Assembly: GCF_030052815.1 (NCBI RefSeq)
Contig: NC_079499.1
Span: forward strand, 85,475,183 to 85,539,182
Length of the DNA: 64,000 nucleotides
Source: Hevea brasiliensis
Taxonomy: Eukaryota > Streptophyta > Magnoliopsida > Malpighiales > Euphorbiaceae
Direction of reading: 5' to 3'
Position numbers and translations under genes: made by a program. Below the pieces are notes generated by a model, which saw only the letters and a program-made list of their open reading frames with translations, made no database searches and was not told the origin of the DNA. Shown piece by piece: positions 32,770-45,600 of the stretch. How positions within the stretch are numbered: the first letter of the stretch is position 1; every line of letters begins with the position of its first letter.

Positions 32770-35700
32770 TGTCACACCCTACTCCCCTATAAGATGTAAC
32801 ATGATCCCGTAGTACACCTAATGAATTACCGTACTTCGCCTACCAATAACCCATTAGATATACTACAAGGGATTTTAAAACGATTTTCGTGAAATTTAAA
32901 TCATCGATTAAAATCTGGTGTTATAAAATTTTTTTCAAAATTTTGGCAAAGTGCCGGCTGTATTTTGAGAAAACAATTCTTCAATCCTGCAAAAGAAAAT
33001 GCTCCCAATATGTTTTCTCAAATACAACTTCAATAACTTCATTTCAATTCACAATTCAATTCTCAATAAACAATCAATTCATTTTCAAACTAATCTCATC
33101 ATAAAGAAACATTTCATTGATTACAAGACTCAAAATTTATAATACAAAACTATTCAAGTAAATGAAATCTCAAATTTATATTTACAATAATTTACATTTA
33201 ATTACATACCAAAATATTTTACAAGAGTTTTTATACAACTGCTCAAATAATTTACATACATATTATTACATGCATACATCAAAACCTATGTACATGGGTG
33301 TACCTATAATATACCTGGAGCTGATCTGAAAGTGTCTTCAAAGAAAAGTTACTCACTGCTCTATGCTCTTCTTACCTGCGATAACATACAAAGCTATCGC
33401 TGAGTGGTGAACTCAGTGGTGCACAACTATAATTTAAAACATAGTACAATATACATTGATAAAATTTACAGTAAATAATTTTGAAATCTGAATACTCATC
33501 AAATTCCAAAACTCAAAATATTCATTGCCAATAATGTAAATCATTTATATAAAATGACTTCGATCATGAAATTCAATTTATCAAATCATAACTAACCATT
33601 TAGGTAATTCCAACAAAATCAAGTATACATAAATCATAATTGAAATCACAATTCTTTACCATTCAAAAGCCATTCTGTATCTCAAAAACCATGCTGCATC
33701 TTAAAAATCATTCTTTATCTCACTAACTATGCAAGACTAATCCCAAAGGGCCATATTCGATGTGATTCTAACTCCCTATGGTCGAGGAGGTCGAATCAGA
33801 TTCTAATTCCCTATGGTCGGGGAGGTCGAATCATTATGCACAGTACCATCACAATAATGAATCTTCCGCAAGGGCCATATCGATAAAATAAACTTAGATC
33901 TAATCTCAAATCAGAGGAAAATCTAAGTCTGTGCACGTACCATGGTAATCAAAACACAACTAACTCCATTGTCTTCTCAACAAATGAGAGAGACAGGTAA
34001 TAACCTAGTCAAGCATCTATAGTCAGATATAAAACAATATCACAATCCTTTCAGTGAGCATAAATCACAATACAATTCGATTCAAAGTCAATTCCAATAT
34101 CTAATAATTTTTATGCTCATCACAATTCAAATCATAAATTTGCATTTTTCCATGAAAATTACCATCACAATTCAAAACATTTTCTATCACAATTTTCCAA
34201 AACATAATTTATTCAATCCATAACAATGCTTAAACTTGTGGAAATACCATTTCACAAAGCTAAATTCATACATACTATAACAATTTCAATAATCATTGAA
34301 TTAAATCCAATGCTTGTTAAACATAATACATAAGAAAAATATGTCATTTAATCATATGAAATATTCAAATAAAATTAGTTAAAAACTAGTTGTGCACAAA
34401 CCTCTGATAACTGTCTCTTAGCTCTGACTCAGTGTTTCCTTCCCCTTCCCTGAGTCTTTGCTAACTGAGAAACACAATTTAAAGTGTTTCAGTACTAAAT
34501 TAAACTGTCTCTAACGATAATGCTTGATAAGTAATTCACTGAATGCTATTATTTGCTTAATCAACCTAATATCGACCCTCGATGCATTCTAGGTAAATTA
34601 GGTTTTAATGTTACTAACATGTCACATTCGATAGTCTTTTAGGGTTGGTACATGTTACCAATTTCAGTTCTGTGTATACTGCATTTTCTTGCAATTTGCT
34701 GGATTCCGGGATACTAGTTTGACCTAGCCGGACGACCTAGTTCCCTCGATTTTCAGGTTTTGGTCAAAACTACAAACTTTTAGATCTATGTCTTATTGCA
34801 CACAGGGCAAAATTTCAGGTCATTCTGAGTTATGTAGACCAAGTTATGGTCATTTTACTATTGCTGGTCAAATTGCATCAAAATTGGTCACTTTAGGTCA
34901 TTTTAGGTCAATTTTGGTTCGGCCAGTTTTTGGACCCGAAATTGTGCAAGCTGTTTGACTTGCTTATGGTCATTTATGGGCTTTGGTGTCTTCATAAGAC
35001 TTGTAGATATGGGTCTTAACTATTCATGGTTAAAATTTCACATCAATTGGACCTGTTTTGAGTGAGTTATAGCGTAAACACTAACTGCTGCCCAATTGGT
35101 AAATTTTCAGGCCTTATTTGCACTTATTTCGGATTTGGTCATTTTTCAAGCTACCTTGCAAGCAGAATTTTGGCAAGCTTCCTTCATGAAAGTTGGAAAT
35201 TTTGTGCCTAGTTTCACCTCCAATTGGTTTCATACCAATTGGAGCCACACACTTAAGGTTCTAAGCCCAAAACCCAAACTGCCTTATTACATTTCCTTTA
35301 TGCACATCAAAGACCACTTTTAACACTTACCAAACTCAACATTCAAGCCAATTCTGGTTTGTACCATAACCTAAACATAGTTCACAACATATTATAGGTC
35401 ATTTTGGCAGCTTACAATTACATTCAACATACACCATAAAGTGCAGAATTTTTCAAACCAAATTTACAACAATTCAATCACCTAACCATAACACTTTTTT
35501 CATGTCCAACTTCACACCATCATATATACACTCAAACTGCCATAACATCCAACACAATTTAACATTAATATACCATAAACCAAGCATGAATTCCAGCATT
35601 CTTCAAAAGTTAACAACCTACCACAATGGTACCTTTACATTCCATTAATTTCCAAGCTTCAAATTTCAATTCACATTTACATATACTAAGTATACATCAC

Positions 35701-36777
35701 CCAAACAATTTCCTACACAATATACATTTAATCAATCATTTAATTCACCATTTACAAGCAAAAATAAACTGCCTTCAAAGTGTTTCCATAGCTGCCAAAA
35801 GTACACTTCCCCATTCAACATCAAACCTCAAAAATCTCTCCATAAATCAAACACCCATAACATCCTTACAAACTTTAATGAAGCAATAACCCAAAAATAC
35901 AAACTTACCACTTTGGAAATTCTTCAAAACCTCTCCAAAACTTGGTCTTCTTGCTGCCTATCTACTGCCCAAGGTATGGTGATCACTTGTAATGAAGAAA
36001 CCCTAACCATTAGAAGCTTGGATCATGGATGCATGGAGGACTTCAAGGTGTGGCCATGGAGTCCCATGGAGGATAAATTCGGCTGGTTTGAGAGGAGGTT
36101 GAAGATGAACTCATTTCTGCCCATTTTAGCTCTTAAGTGTCTCACAATTCTAAGTTAGTGGAGCACTAACCATTATTTAATATTAGTTTAACCTTAACTT
36201 TCCTTATTCCCACAATTAACTCCCCATTTTTGCTATTTACATTATGTTCCACTAATTTTATTTTTCATTATATTTTCCAAGTGTAATATCATGTATTTTT
36301 AATGAAAATTTAGGTCAAAAGACAACTCGGGGTGTCAAATGACCACAATGCTCCTGTTCGTGTTGCATTCTCGATTTTTCGGTAACACCGGGTTTTGTCC
36401 GTTTTTCAATTTCTCACTTTTCTTTGTACTAATTAATTAATTTTTCTTTGATGTTTCTAATGGCATTTATACTTCAATAGGGGTCTATTTAAGTCCTAAA
36501 AATATTTTCCAGGGTTCCCCGTGGTCCAGGGCTAGTTAACGATCCACGCTACGATTTCCCGGTGCGGTCACCCATCACTAGGGTTCTCGGCTCGCTTAAC
36601 TTGGTTACATTTCTTTGCAATTATTTTTCCTTTATTTTTCTTGTATTTTCTTTTCTTGTATTTCATTATTTTATGTCTCCTCACTCATATCGAAGTGTAG
36701 TTTTAGGCATCCTAACTGTCCGGACAACACTGGTCACTGGAACAGTAGAACGCACTACCGAACATAGGGGTGTTACA
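32770..36777 (-). repeat. 4.0-kb solo LTR (TGTCACACCC family)
   Basis: It begins TGTCACACCCTACTCC and ends GGGGTGTTACA, flanked by the duplication TAGCA (32765-32769, 36778-36782). There is no coding sequence or internal region. Ends and some internal stretches resemble the LTRs of chromovirus E, so it is probably a solo LTR of a related Tekay/Del-type family. A second copy begins at 60719. I see no gene in its 4 kb; its open frames have no recognisable domain. Confidence 0.82.
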
Positions 36778-37697
36778 TAGCAAGTAAATAAATTCTAAAT
36801 CTAGGTGGAATTGAACTAAATTAATAACTGGTAATTTAAATCAAAGTCTAATTATGATAAAATTGATTCCAGAGTTGAGGGTTTATGCATAAATTAATTG
36901 GGATTTGTCTTAGGTATTCCAATTTTAAGGGAAAACAGAGTTTGAAGGTGATTGATTCTTAATTCCTTTGATATCTTTTTCAAGTAAACCATAGTGTATT
37001 CTAAAATAACCAAACCTACTTTCGTATGATGTTTTATTACTTTAAAACCCATTAAGTTTTGTAACCAATCATTAATTCCTCTTAAAACCCTAGTTTATTT
37101 CTAAATCTAGGTAATTTTAAGTTCCAATCCTTGATTATCTATCAATGACCTTCACCTTTTCGTCCTTCAATCAAAATTTAACACAATACCCAATGGGTAC
37201 CAATATTAGGCAAGTAAATCAAGCACACAAGGAAGGAATCAAAACTCATATTTATATAAAATATGGAAATAACCAGTCCAAATTCACAAATTAATATAAA
37301 ACATATTTCCCAACTCTAAAATCCAGAGAGTTTACTCACTCATGTTTGTACTTACAAGAGAAATTAATGGAAAAATAAAGAAAAACATGATAAGAGGACT
37401 AAAAATAGAAAAATCCCAAATAGAGGAACCAAAAACTCTGAGTTTTGGAGTTTCCAGAAATGGCTGCAGCAACTCCTCTTCTGCAGAATTGATGGTGCCC
37501 TTTTCCCTTCTATATTTGTAATTTTTCTTTTCTTTTTCTCTTATTGTTTCCTCTCCTTCCTTCTTGTGGCAAAAACTAGAAAATGATGCTTTTATATGGT
37601 CCCAAAAGTTGCCCTAAAAATATATGAGTCAAGGAGTGGATAAGAAATGAGGTGTAAAAATATCCATGTCAGCAGAGTTATCCACGTTCTGGGCATT

Positions 37698-37726
37698 CTG
37701 CTTAGGGTACTGCTTACCCTAAGCAG
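37698..37726. repeat. Perfect 12-bp inverted repeat (hairpin) in the element B LTR
   Basis: CTGCTTAGGGTA and its exact complement TACCCTAAGCAG are separated by a 5-nt loop. Both arms recur in weaker form several times up to 38050 (TTACCCTAAGCAGGATC, CCCTAAGCAAATCTC). Confidence 0.85.
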
Positions 37727-38100
37727 GATCTTCAGCAATTTTCAGCCTCTGCATGCACTGCCTGCTTAAGGTTAAGCAGACCCTCAGCAAGTCTTAGCAG
37801 GTGTAGGATAAAAGGAGTTTTTCTGCTCATGCTTGACTTCCAACTTGACCTGTGTTGCACTTTAAGCACTGCCACTTACCCTAAGCAGGATCTCAAGCAA
37901 AACCCTAAGCAAATCTCGACAGGTTTTAGTATGAAAGCTTGAATGTATTGGATTTAAGCTGTGCTTGACTTGTGGCTTGCCCAGACTGAAGGTTAAGCAA
38001 TATGACATACCCTGAGCAACATCATAAGCAAAGTCTTAAGCAAATTTCGGCCAACTAAATCTTCCAAGGCTTGATTTCTTCAACTTTCCTCCATACTTAA

Positions 38101-40215
38101 TGAAGGAACGAAAGCGTAAAAACACAAGTTTATACCATTGAATTCAAAAATTTTCACCTAGGGTCACATGCATTATACAAGATTTATTTTTATCTATTTG
38201 ATTTCAATGATAAAAAACATATTAAAACTCTTTTAATATGTTTTTGAATCTGTATTTTCCATTTAAGATTTTAAATTTAATCAGATTAATTTTAGAACCC
38301 TAGATTAAATTAAGAACAAACACACTAACCTCTTGATGCACTGCAGTGTATTTGCGCCTTTGAAATGCGTCTTCAAGACACTAGATGTTGTCCCTCTAGC
38401 TTGTCCACACCAAGAACACCTATGGCAGCCCTTGAATAGCTTCTAAAGCTCTTTCTATTATTTAGAAAAACAAGTTCTACCTTTTAAGAGATTAAAGATG
38501 TAAACAGGACACTAGAAACAATTTTCAGTGCTTTTAATTCAAGAGATTGTTTGTTAATCTCTTGGAAAGATGAGAGAAGAAGATGAAAAAGAGAGAAACC
38601 TTCTTGGGGGGTGGCACCAAAGAAAGAGGCTGCTGGTTATATTTTTCTTCCTCATAACAACACTTAAATAGCTAGGTTAACACATTAAACCCTTGCCGCA
38701 TGTCACCCTCTGATTGGTTCTAGGTTTAACTGACCCAATCACATTGTGCCAAGTGTCAAACCTATATTTAATCTTAATTTTAATCATCTTACAAGATTAA
38801 AAGACATTTGGCAAGCTTATGTGAAATGCCATGTGTCACCATCTCATGGTGCCACATGTTACCTTGTGAAATGACCAAAATGCCCCTGTGTCTTAATTTT
38901 GAGTTCTCAACCCAAAATAATTATTTCTCTTCTTCTAATAAATTTATATCAAATATAAATTAATTAATTAATCTTTATTAATTAATTTCTCATTAATTAA
39001 ATTCATATTTAAACACTTTAAATATAAATTTAACTTATACTATACATCCAATAACCTAAATTTGGTTTCAAGTCATGCTAGGAACTTTGCAATCTAATTG
39101 CAAACCAAACTTGTTTAATTAATCAATTAAACCCTTTAATTAATTAATTAATTAATTAAATCATATTTAATTAGGTGATTACTTGTGTATGTATGTGACT
39201 TACTAGGCTCATCACTAATTGGCAATGAGACATGATATCAACTCTTAATATCATCAGAACTCTTTTTTACCATAAATGATTTCTCTAAATCATTTTATGC
39301 ACCTCATAGACCATGGTTAACACCTAGCATAGCAAGCCATGGCCACCCAATTAGTAATAAGGTTTACCTTAAATGAACCCATAATCATATGTTACCATGC
39401 ACTAGAATCTCTCTGTTACAAAATCTCAACTCAAGCTGGAGTCATGGTTTATGTAAAACTCCATTAGCTATGAATATTATGTTCTCTTTTAATTCCAGTT
39501 CTTGATTAAAAAGGTTTTCTCATCAGAAACTCTTTTCTAATTAAATCTATCTGTCCTGGCCAGGAACTTGAAACATCAAGAACAATTAAATGCACATAGG
39601 ATTTTATCTCTATTTACTTAGAGGAACAAATTCCATCTTGATCAACACCTACCTCCATATATAACTAGTAGGAGCCAACATATGCCCATATACCCATACA
39701 TAGTACAAGTATGAAAGCAGTATCAAACTCAAACTACCTATATACAAGATAACTGTGCTATCTCAGGTCTAAAAATTATATCCACTGATATGATTTATGA
39801 CAAAACATTGACAAGAGTAAACTCCATGTGCTTGTCATAAGTGTCACTGGTTCGGCCTACTTATCATGTATAAGTGCCTATTATGTTTGTCATATGGCAT
39901 GAGACTCACCATTCCATCTTATTTATATCTCATATAAATAACTTGGGAACAAACATGAATACAATCTTTCTGGATAAGTCATGTCCTTATTATGAAGTAT
40001 CCTCAATTGTGAACCTATTTATGATACTTTGTACTAAAAATACTGTCACTCATATTCTTAACAACTTAAGAATAGAATTTCTAACAAAATATCAATGGAC
40101 CTTTTCTATTACACATAAATATATTATGTAAACGGAAAAGTGGAAATGCCTTTTATTAATAAAAATAGGTACAAGATACATACTAAATGATATACTCTAG
40201 GGCATACTATTAACA
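38101..40215 (-). repeat. Second solo LTR of the element C copia family
   Basis: TGAAGGAACGA...TATTAACA, 2115 bp, flanked by CTTAA (38096-38100, 40216-40220). It matches C LTRs over its full length with more differences than the other copies, so it is probably the oldest. The TATA-like box is conserved at 38663-38671 and the 85-codon antisense frame at 39874-40131. It lies in the B LTR in the same orientation as C. Confidence 0.94.
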
Positions 40216-40440
40216 CTTAAAGGACTCCAAATTTCTTAAAATCAATTCTTAATGCCTTCATTCGCCCTCAATTTGCCACAAAAACCTATAAAAAACAACA
40301 AAATTACAAAAATCAAATATAAAGTAACTAAAGTTAGCAAATAAGCTAAAATAAAGCTAAAAACATAAAATATACTAAAATATAAGGGCAAAATGGATGC
40401 AAAACTATCTTAAAATGCCTATATGAAATGAGTGCAACAA

Positions 40441-41690
40441 TAGAGATATCACCTATTAGAATTTCATCCCTCTCATGGAGTTTCAACCAATCATTTCAAT
40501 TGCAAGGCCATAAATAAGTCACAAATAACCTATTTTACCAGGATATATTTGAGAAATACTTACTTTCCGAAAATTGCCTCTATTATGGATGATTATGATG
40601 AAGTGGGGTGATATATCTCCAAATCCATAAGCATACCTCAGTTTCCTATCTCCACTAATGTAGCATATACCTTTCAAAAGATCAAAAGCTCTTTAAAAGG
40701 GTGGTAATGGGGTTAGAGGATAATGACTTAGCTGCCAATGAAAAGGTTTTAGGGCATACAAATATAAGGGTTGCCATTATGCAAAAGTTCCAAATACACT
40801 AGGTTTATTTTTCTCTATTTTTACATGGAAAGGAGAAGCATTTGGTTCTTAATGCCAAGTATGCTTGCTTGATGCTTACCTTGGGACGTCTTTACCTATT
40901 TTTCTTAATTTTGTATTTATGTCACTTTTATGCTTACCCCCAAATTCATTAATTTTTATGGGTTGGGAGGATAATTCTTTTATATTTTTTACTACACACG
41001 TGCACTTCTTTTTGAGTTTTCGTACCCTCTTTCCATATTTTCTCTCTTTGTATACACCTAGCATACTTTTCACCTATACACTTTAGCTTGTTCATAGGGT
41101 AGGATAAGAATTTAGGCTAAGGGCTAAGGTAATGTTTTGGGTTATTAAAAATAATACAAGGGAATAAATGTAAACTCAAATTGGCTATAAAGGGTGAAAA
41201 TTTGATTTTGGGTGGTTAAGGCTATGATGAGTTTATAAACGAAGAATGCTTTAATAATCTCTTATCAAGCATATACTAAGATTTCACCTCAATAAATCCA
41301 AGAGACATGTTCTAGGGTTGGTGAGGCATGTTAAGGTTTGTTCATATTTTAAAAATTTTCTCCTAATTTTACAAGTCTAATATGATAAACTAATAGCTAT
41401 GAAGGGGTTTAATTAGTTTGACTTCACTTAGGCAATTAAATTTTTCACATACAATACATTAAAGTCTTTTTTCCTATCTAGTTACATCCATTCCTCTTTT
41501 CAATAGAGATCAATTATTGGCTTATTAAGGTTTTTAGTTATAGTTCTAAGATAAAAATTTTTGAAAAAGTTTAAAAATTGAAAAATTTTTCTGGATTTTT
41601 GATACATAAGTATGACAGAGGTATAATAAAGCAAAGCAAAATGATAAACATGAAATGTGATGCATTAATGACCGCTAAACTCAAATTTGG
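40441..41690 (-). other. Athila 3' UTR-like sequence on the minus strand
   Basis: No gene is visible. Read on the minus strand, 41590-41330 is clearly similar to 60480-60718 of element F (shared AGACTTGTAAAATTAGGAGA-type stretch, CTAGATAGG, CAATAATTGA). The minus-strand phrase CAATGCCAAATTTGAGTTTA near 41690 resembles the sequence around the PPT of F. It is either the outer part of the B LTR or the 3' end of another minus-strand Athila copy. Confidence 0.6.
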
Positions 41691-41693
41691 CAT

Positions 41694-42070
41694 TGATACA
41701 CTTGAATTGTATAGATGTTTTTAAGCACATTTGCATATTATTTCATAGCATTTAGGCAAGTATTTTCATGCATAATAATTGATTTCATTAGTTTTAGTAA
41801 TTTCTATTGTAAAGCCCTTAATTCCATGTTTTCTGCATCATTTCAAGTGTTTGGGTGAAGCCCCAAATGTATAGGAGTGAAAAGGAAAGCTTGGAGGAGT
41901 CAAGAAACAGAGAATTGCTGCTGATACAAAGTACACAGGTTGTGTAAACCAAGCCCTAGACCTGTGTAACTCTTTGTCAGAAGAAAGCCAAGAGAATCGA
42001 TGAGAAACACAAGTATACGGGTCATGTAAGTAAACCCGTGTAATCTGCAGGGACCCATGTAACTTTCTTA
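41694..42070 (+). other. Fragment with ACACGGG/CCCGTGTAA phrases before gag of F
   Basis: No gene. It carries phrases like CACGGGTCATGTAA and AAACCCGTGTAATC that also occur in the F 3' UTR (58440-58790). It passes without a break into gag codons at LCDTFKMNGV. Because PBS and gag N-terminus are absent, I infer a deletion joining terminal sequence to gag. Confidence 0.55.
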
Positions 42071-42674
42071 CCCTATGTGACACATTCAAGATGAATGGAG
42101 TGTCTGATCAAGCAATAAGACTCAGAGCATTCCCATTCTCCCTTCGAGACAGAGCAAGGAAGTGGTTACTTTCTCAACCGGCTGGAACGTTCACCACTTG
42201 GGAGAACCTCTCTCAAGCTTTTCTAGCAAGGTATTTTCCACCTACAAAGACTGCAAAACTGAGGCTTGAGCTCAACACCTTCAGACAAAAGGAAGGAGAA
42301 TCACTCTATGACGCATGGGAAAGATATAAAGACCTGCAGAGGGAATGTCCGCACCATGGCATAGAAGATTGGCTATTAGTGCAAAATTTCTATAATGGGT
42401 TACTACCCTCTACAAGGAGCACAGTTGATTTAGTTGCAGAAGGTGATCTAATGGAGAAAATAGTGCCACAAGCACTTGAACTTCTAGAAAGGGTTGCATA
42501 CCATAATTATGAGTGGTCAAATGAAAGAGAAAATGCAAGAAAAACCGTAGGGGTCTTGGAAGTAGACGCCCTGAGCATGATAAATGCTCAGTTTGATCAG
42601 CTCACAAGGAAACTCGAAAGAATGCAAGCCAACGCAGTTAGTACAAACAGTCAACATGAAAACAGCTATGGAGG
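42071..42674 (+). pseudogene. gag: gag of element F, first part
   Basis: The frame reads CDTFKMNGVSDQAIRLRAFP, then SLRDRARKWLLSQPAGTF, LSQAFLARYFPPTKTAKLR, SLYDAWERYKDLQRECPHHG, LVQNFYNGLLPSTRSTVDLV and QFDQLTRKLERMQAN. It matches B gag block by block. The N-terminal ~100 codons are missing. The frame is cut at SYGG by E (TSD GGAGG, 42670-42674). It is the cleanest Athila gag stretch in the window. Confidence 0.88.
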
Positions 42675-45600
42675 TGTGACACCCCTTACCCGTCTACAGT
42701 ATATCCGAGTAAGATATGTCACACGGTGTACCGGAACACTCTATTTTATCTTAATTAATTTTGATCAAAGTTTTGAATATAACTTGTGAAATATAATTCA
42801 TTTAAGTCATTTATTGACATTATAATTTATTTGAGGTTTCGAAAATTTTACAGAAAATCTGGCAGAGTACCGGCTAAAAATGGAGAAAACAGTTCTTCGC
42901 AACCTATGAAAAACACTTGCAAAATCATTTCCAAACAATCCCAACTCCATTTTATCAACAAAGTCTTAATATGATTTTCAACAACCTTTCCATTACTCAA
43001 ACATTCATTTCTCATGATACTCATATACAAGTAATAAATAAATACTCAAATTTTACATTCATAACCACAATTTTTATTTTTTTTACATGGATATCAAAAT
43101 ACATTACATAAGTTCAATTACATATGAGAAAATAAAAAAAAAATTAGTTACAAAATACCAAAATGAAACCTAGTGTCCTACCAATGCACTGAAGATGGTG
43201 AGGTGACACGGACACTATGCAGAGCTGCAGAATAGTCTCACCCAGTCTGCGGTCTACTGGGCTCTCGATCAGTATCTCCAGAACCTACACGTGGAAAAAG
43301 CAATGCGCTAAGCAAATATGCTTAGTGGTGCCAATAATAAAATAAAAAGAAATAACAGTAATAAATATGCATTGAATGTATCGATGTTTTACTTGTTTTG
43401 TACTCGTTATAATCATTTATTTCGTTAACTTTATCCACTTTCATTCTTTTGCTGCCCAAGTAACCTATCTTGAACGATCGGATGGATAAACGGTAAACCG
43501 CACCGGGTATCAAGTACCTCGCCGTCACACCATCGGTCACATATGTATCTCGGCAGTAATGTAAGCGGCTAACAAGTCAGTAAATAATATGAGGCACGAG
43601 GCCAAGTCTCAACACAATGTCAAAATGGCTAAAGGCCATAAAATCACAGAATGGCATAATGCCATGTGCAGTACTACTAACTGAACCCTATTGGCATGCC
43701 AAACTATCCAAACCAATCTTGTTAGGTATACTAGGGCATTTGATGCTTTAGAATTCTTCAATTTTTGGATTTCAAGTTTTGATGTTACTATTCATTCATT
43801 AGTCAACAAAAATGTTGACTTTTGCATAGAAAATAGGTACATTGGTTTTGAAACTCCCAACATACCACATTTTTCATTCAAAACTTGTTGGCATTAATCA
43901 CCAATACCATTTCTAAGCTTAAACTAAGGGAGCAGAATTTTTCAGTTTTCATACCTAAACTTTACTGTTCCATTAGTTGCTGTTGTAGTGAGAATTTGAG
44001 GAAATGATAAACATGAAAGTTGTTCCTTATTTTGTCTAGTTGAATTTCTTTTTTCGAATCACTAAATTTGGAGTTTTTTAGCTCCATTTAGGGTCCAAAA
44101 ACCACAGCTGGCCGGATTGAAAAATTGCAGAACTGACCATATCTACAGTGCAGTGAACAGTGACTGCAACTGCCTTGTTGGATAGGTTCTGGTCATAATT
44201 TGGGGTAGGTTTCTTCATAAAAGTTGTTTTTCTATATCTTAACTTGTTGCTATAAAAATTTCAGGTCAATTGGGCCATTCTACAATGAGTTATGGCCAAA
44301 TGAACAGTTTAGTCATTCTGCAGAATCTGGTTGCAGGACATCCGGATTGGGGCCAGTTTTTGGTCCACTTGCTTTACTCTTTTGGGCATGGTTTCTTCAC
44401 CAAAATTGTGCCATTATATGTCTAGTTTCATATCCAATTTCCCAAACACCAATTGAACCTACACAGCCAAAGTTATGGCTGTCCAAACAGGCTGGACTCA
44501 CAGCCACACCTACTGCTCTCACTAGGCAGCCACATCAAATCAGTTTGTAATGCTATAGTTCACTCCAAATTATGGCCAACTTACCTAAAATGGTCACTAA
44601 TTGACCATTAGAATGTTAATTCTCCATTACCTAAGCAAGGTCCAAGTTTCTCTCCAAAACCCTAACCCTAACTGACCAAGGCTCCAATTCATGCATCCCA
44701 CTCCTAATTTGCTATACTAATCATATAATTTATAAGAGGGGCAGCAATATGTTACTTTAAACCAAAGATTTCTCCTAACCCTAACTCATGTCAAGGCTGC
44801 CAAAACTTTATGGAATATAACCATGCTTCATTTATTCAATTTTTGTCAAATTTTTAACTTAACTTAGCTCAAATTCATGATTAGAAAGATGTAAAAGCAA
44901 AAGTTATGGCACTAACCTCTTTGGTGATTTTCTAAGCTTGTTCACACCTCACTTTCTTCCACTTTCTTTTGTTTTCTTGGCTTCCAACCACTCTAGCAAG
45001 GTTGGGTGACAAATTTTAGTGAAGGGACCTAAGAGTTTTGGGGTGAGAAATCAAAGATTGAAGGTATGAGAGAATGAGAGTTATGGAGGAAGAAGGAGAA
45101 ACTCACGGCTGGCTGAAGAAGAAGGAGAAAACACCAGAATTTTTGGGTCCATTTTGTCTCTTTTAATTGTTTTAAGAAGGCTTGTTGAATGGTGATTGGT
45201 GGAGGGTATGTAAATGACATCATGTGATGTCATTATCCTTAATTTCCTTCATTTTTCTTTTCTTTTCTTTTCTACCAAATTTCAATTTAATTTCTAGCAA
45301 TATTTATTTATATTTTATGTCATAATAATTATTTACTTAACTGGACAAGTCGGCCAAAAATCGCCTCTGAAGGCGAAATGACCAAAATGCCCTCCATTTG
45401 GCTTAACGGGTCAAAATTGCCTGTACCGATTGAAAATTTTTTCTAAATATTTTCTTGGCATTCTAATGCCATAGGAACCTCAATAACCCTTCTCTGGAGT
45501 CCCAAAAATTATTTTATGATTTTTCTCTCGGGTCTAGGGCTCCTAGTTGCGAGAACCGCAACTTCCCACTGGGTTACCCATCGCTTGGGCACCGGCTCAT

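Larger units (their letters stand above)
28705..40440 (-). mobile_element. Element B: Athila-like Ty3/gypsy element, 5' part on the minus strand
   Basis: It has a 5' LTR (about 40440-32575, split by two solo LTRs), a PBS, gag (32424-30640), PR (30638-29593) and RT (to 28705). At 28705 the frame runs into the end of A's LTR, so A inserted here; RNase H, integrase and 3' LTR of B must lie left of the window. Gag, the DLGAS protease and the FMDDF-type RT are Athila-like. The right border of the LTR is uncertain (see findings). Confidence 0.85.
32575..40440 (-). repeat. 5' LTR of element B, split by two solo LTRs
   Basis: The LTR segments are 32575-32769, 36783-38100 and 40221-40440, about 1.73 kb in sum. 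It ends (element sense) ...GGATTCACCCATCA before the PBS. The proposed start is TGTTGCACTCATTTC at 40440. No PPT is seen before that point, and homology to Athila sequence continues to about 41690, so the LTR could be ~3 kb. It contains a hairpin and repeated TTACCCTAAGCAGGATC phrases (37690-38050). Confidence 0.6.

Noticed and set aside
35096..36158. Several 75-87-codon frames as small genes
   Set aside because: They lie in a solo LTR, overlap in different frames, are AT-biased and have no domains.
32770..36777. Large MITE or DNA transposon with TGTCACACCC ends
   Set aside because: TG...CA ends, a 5-bp duplication and similarity to the E LTR favour a solo LTR; no long terminal inverted repeat is seen.
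44657..44673. Telomere-like CCCTAACCCTAA in the E LTR
   Set aside because: Only about two repeats, and it recurs in the other LTR (near 52583) as ordinary LTR sequence.
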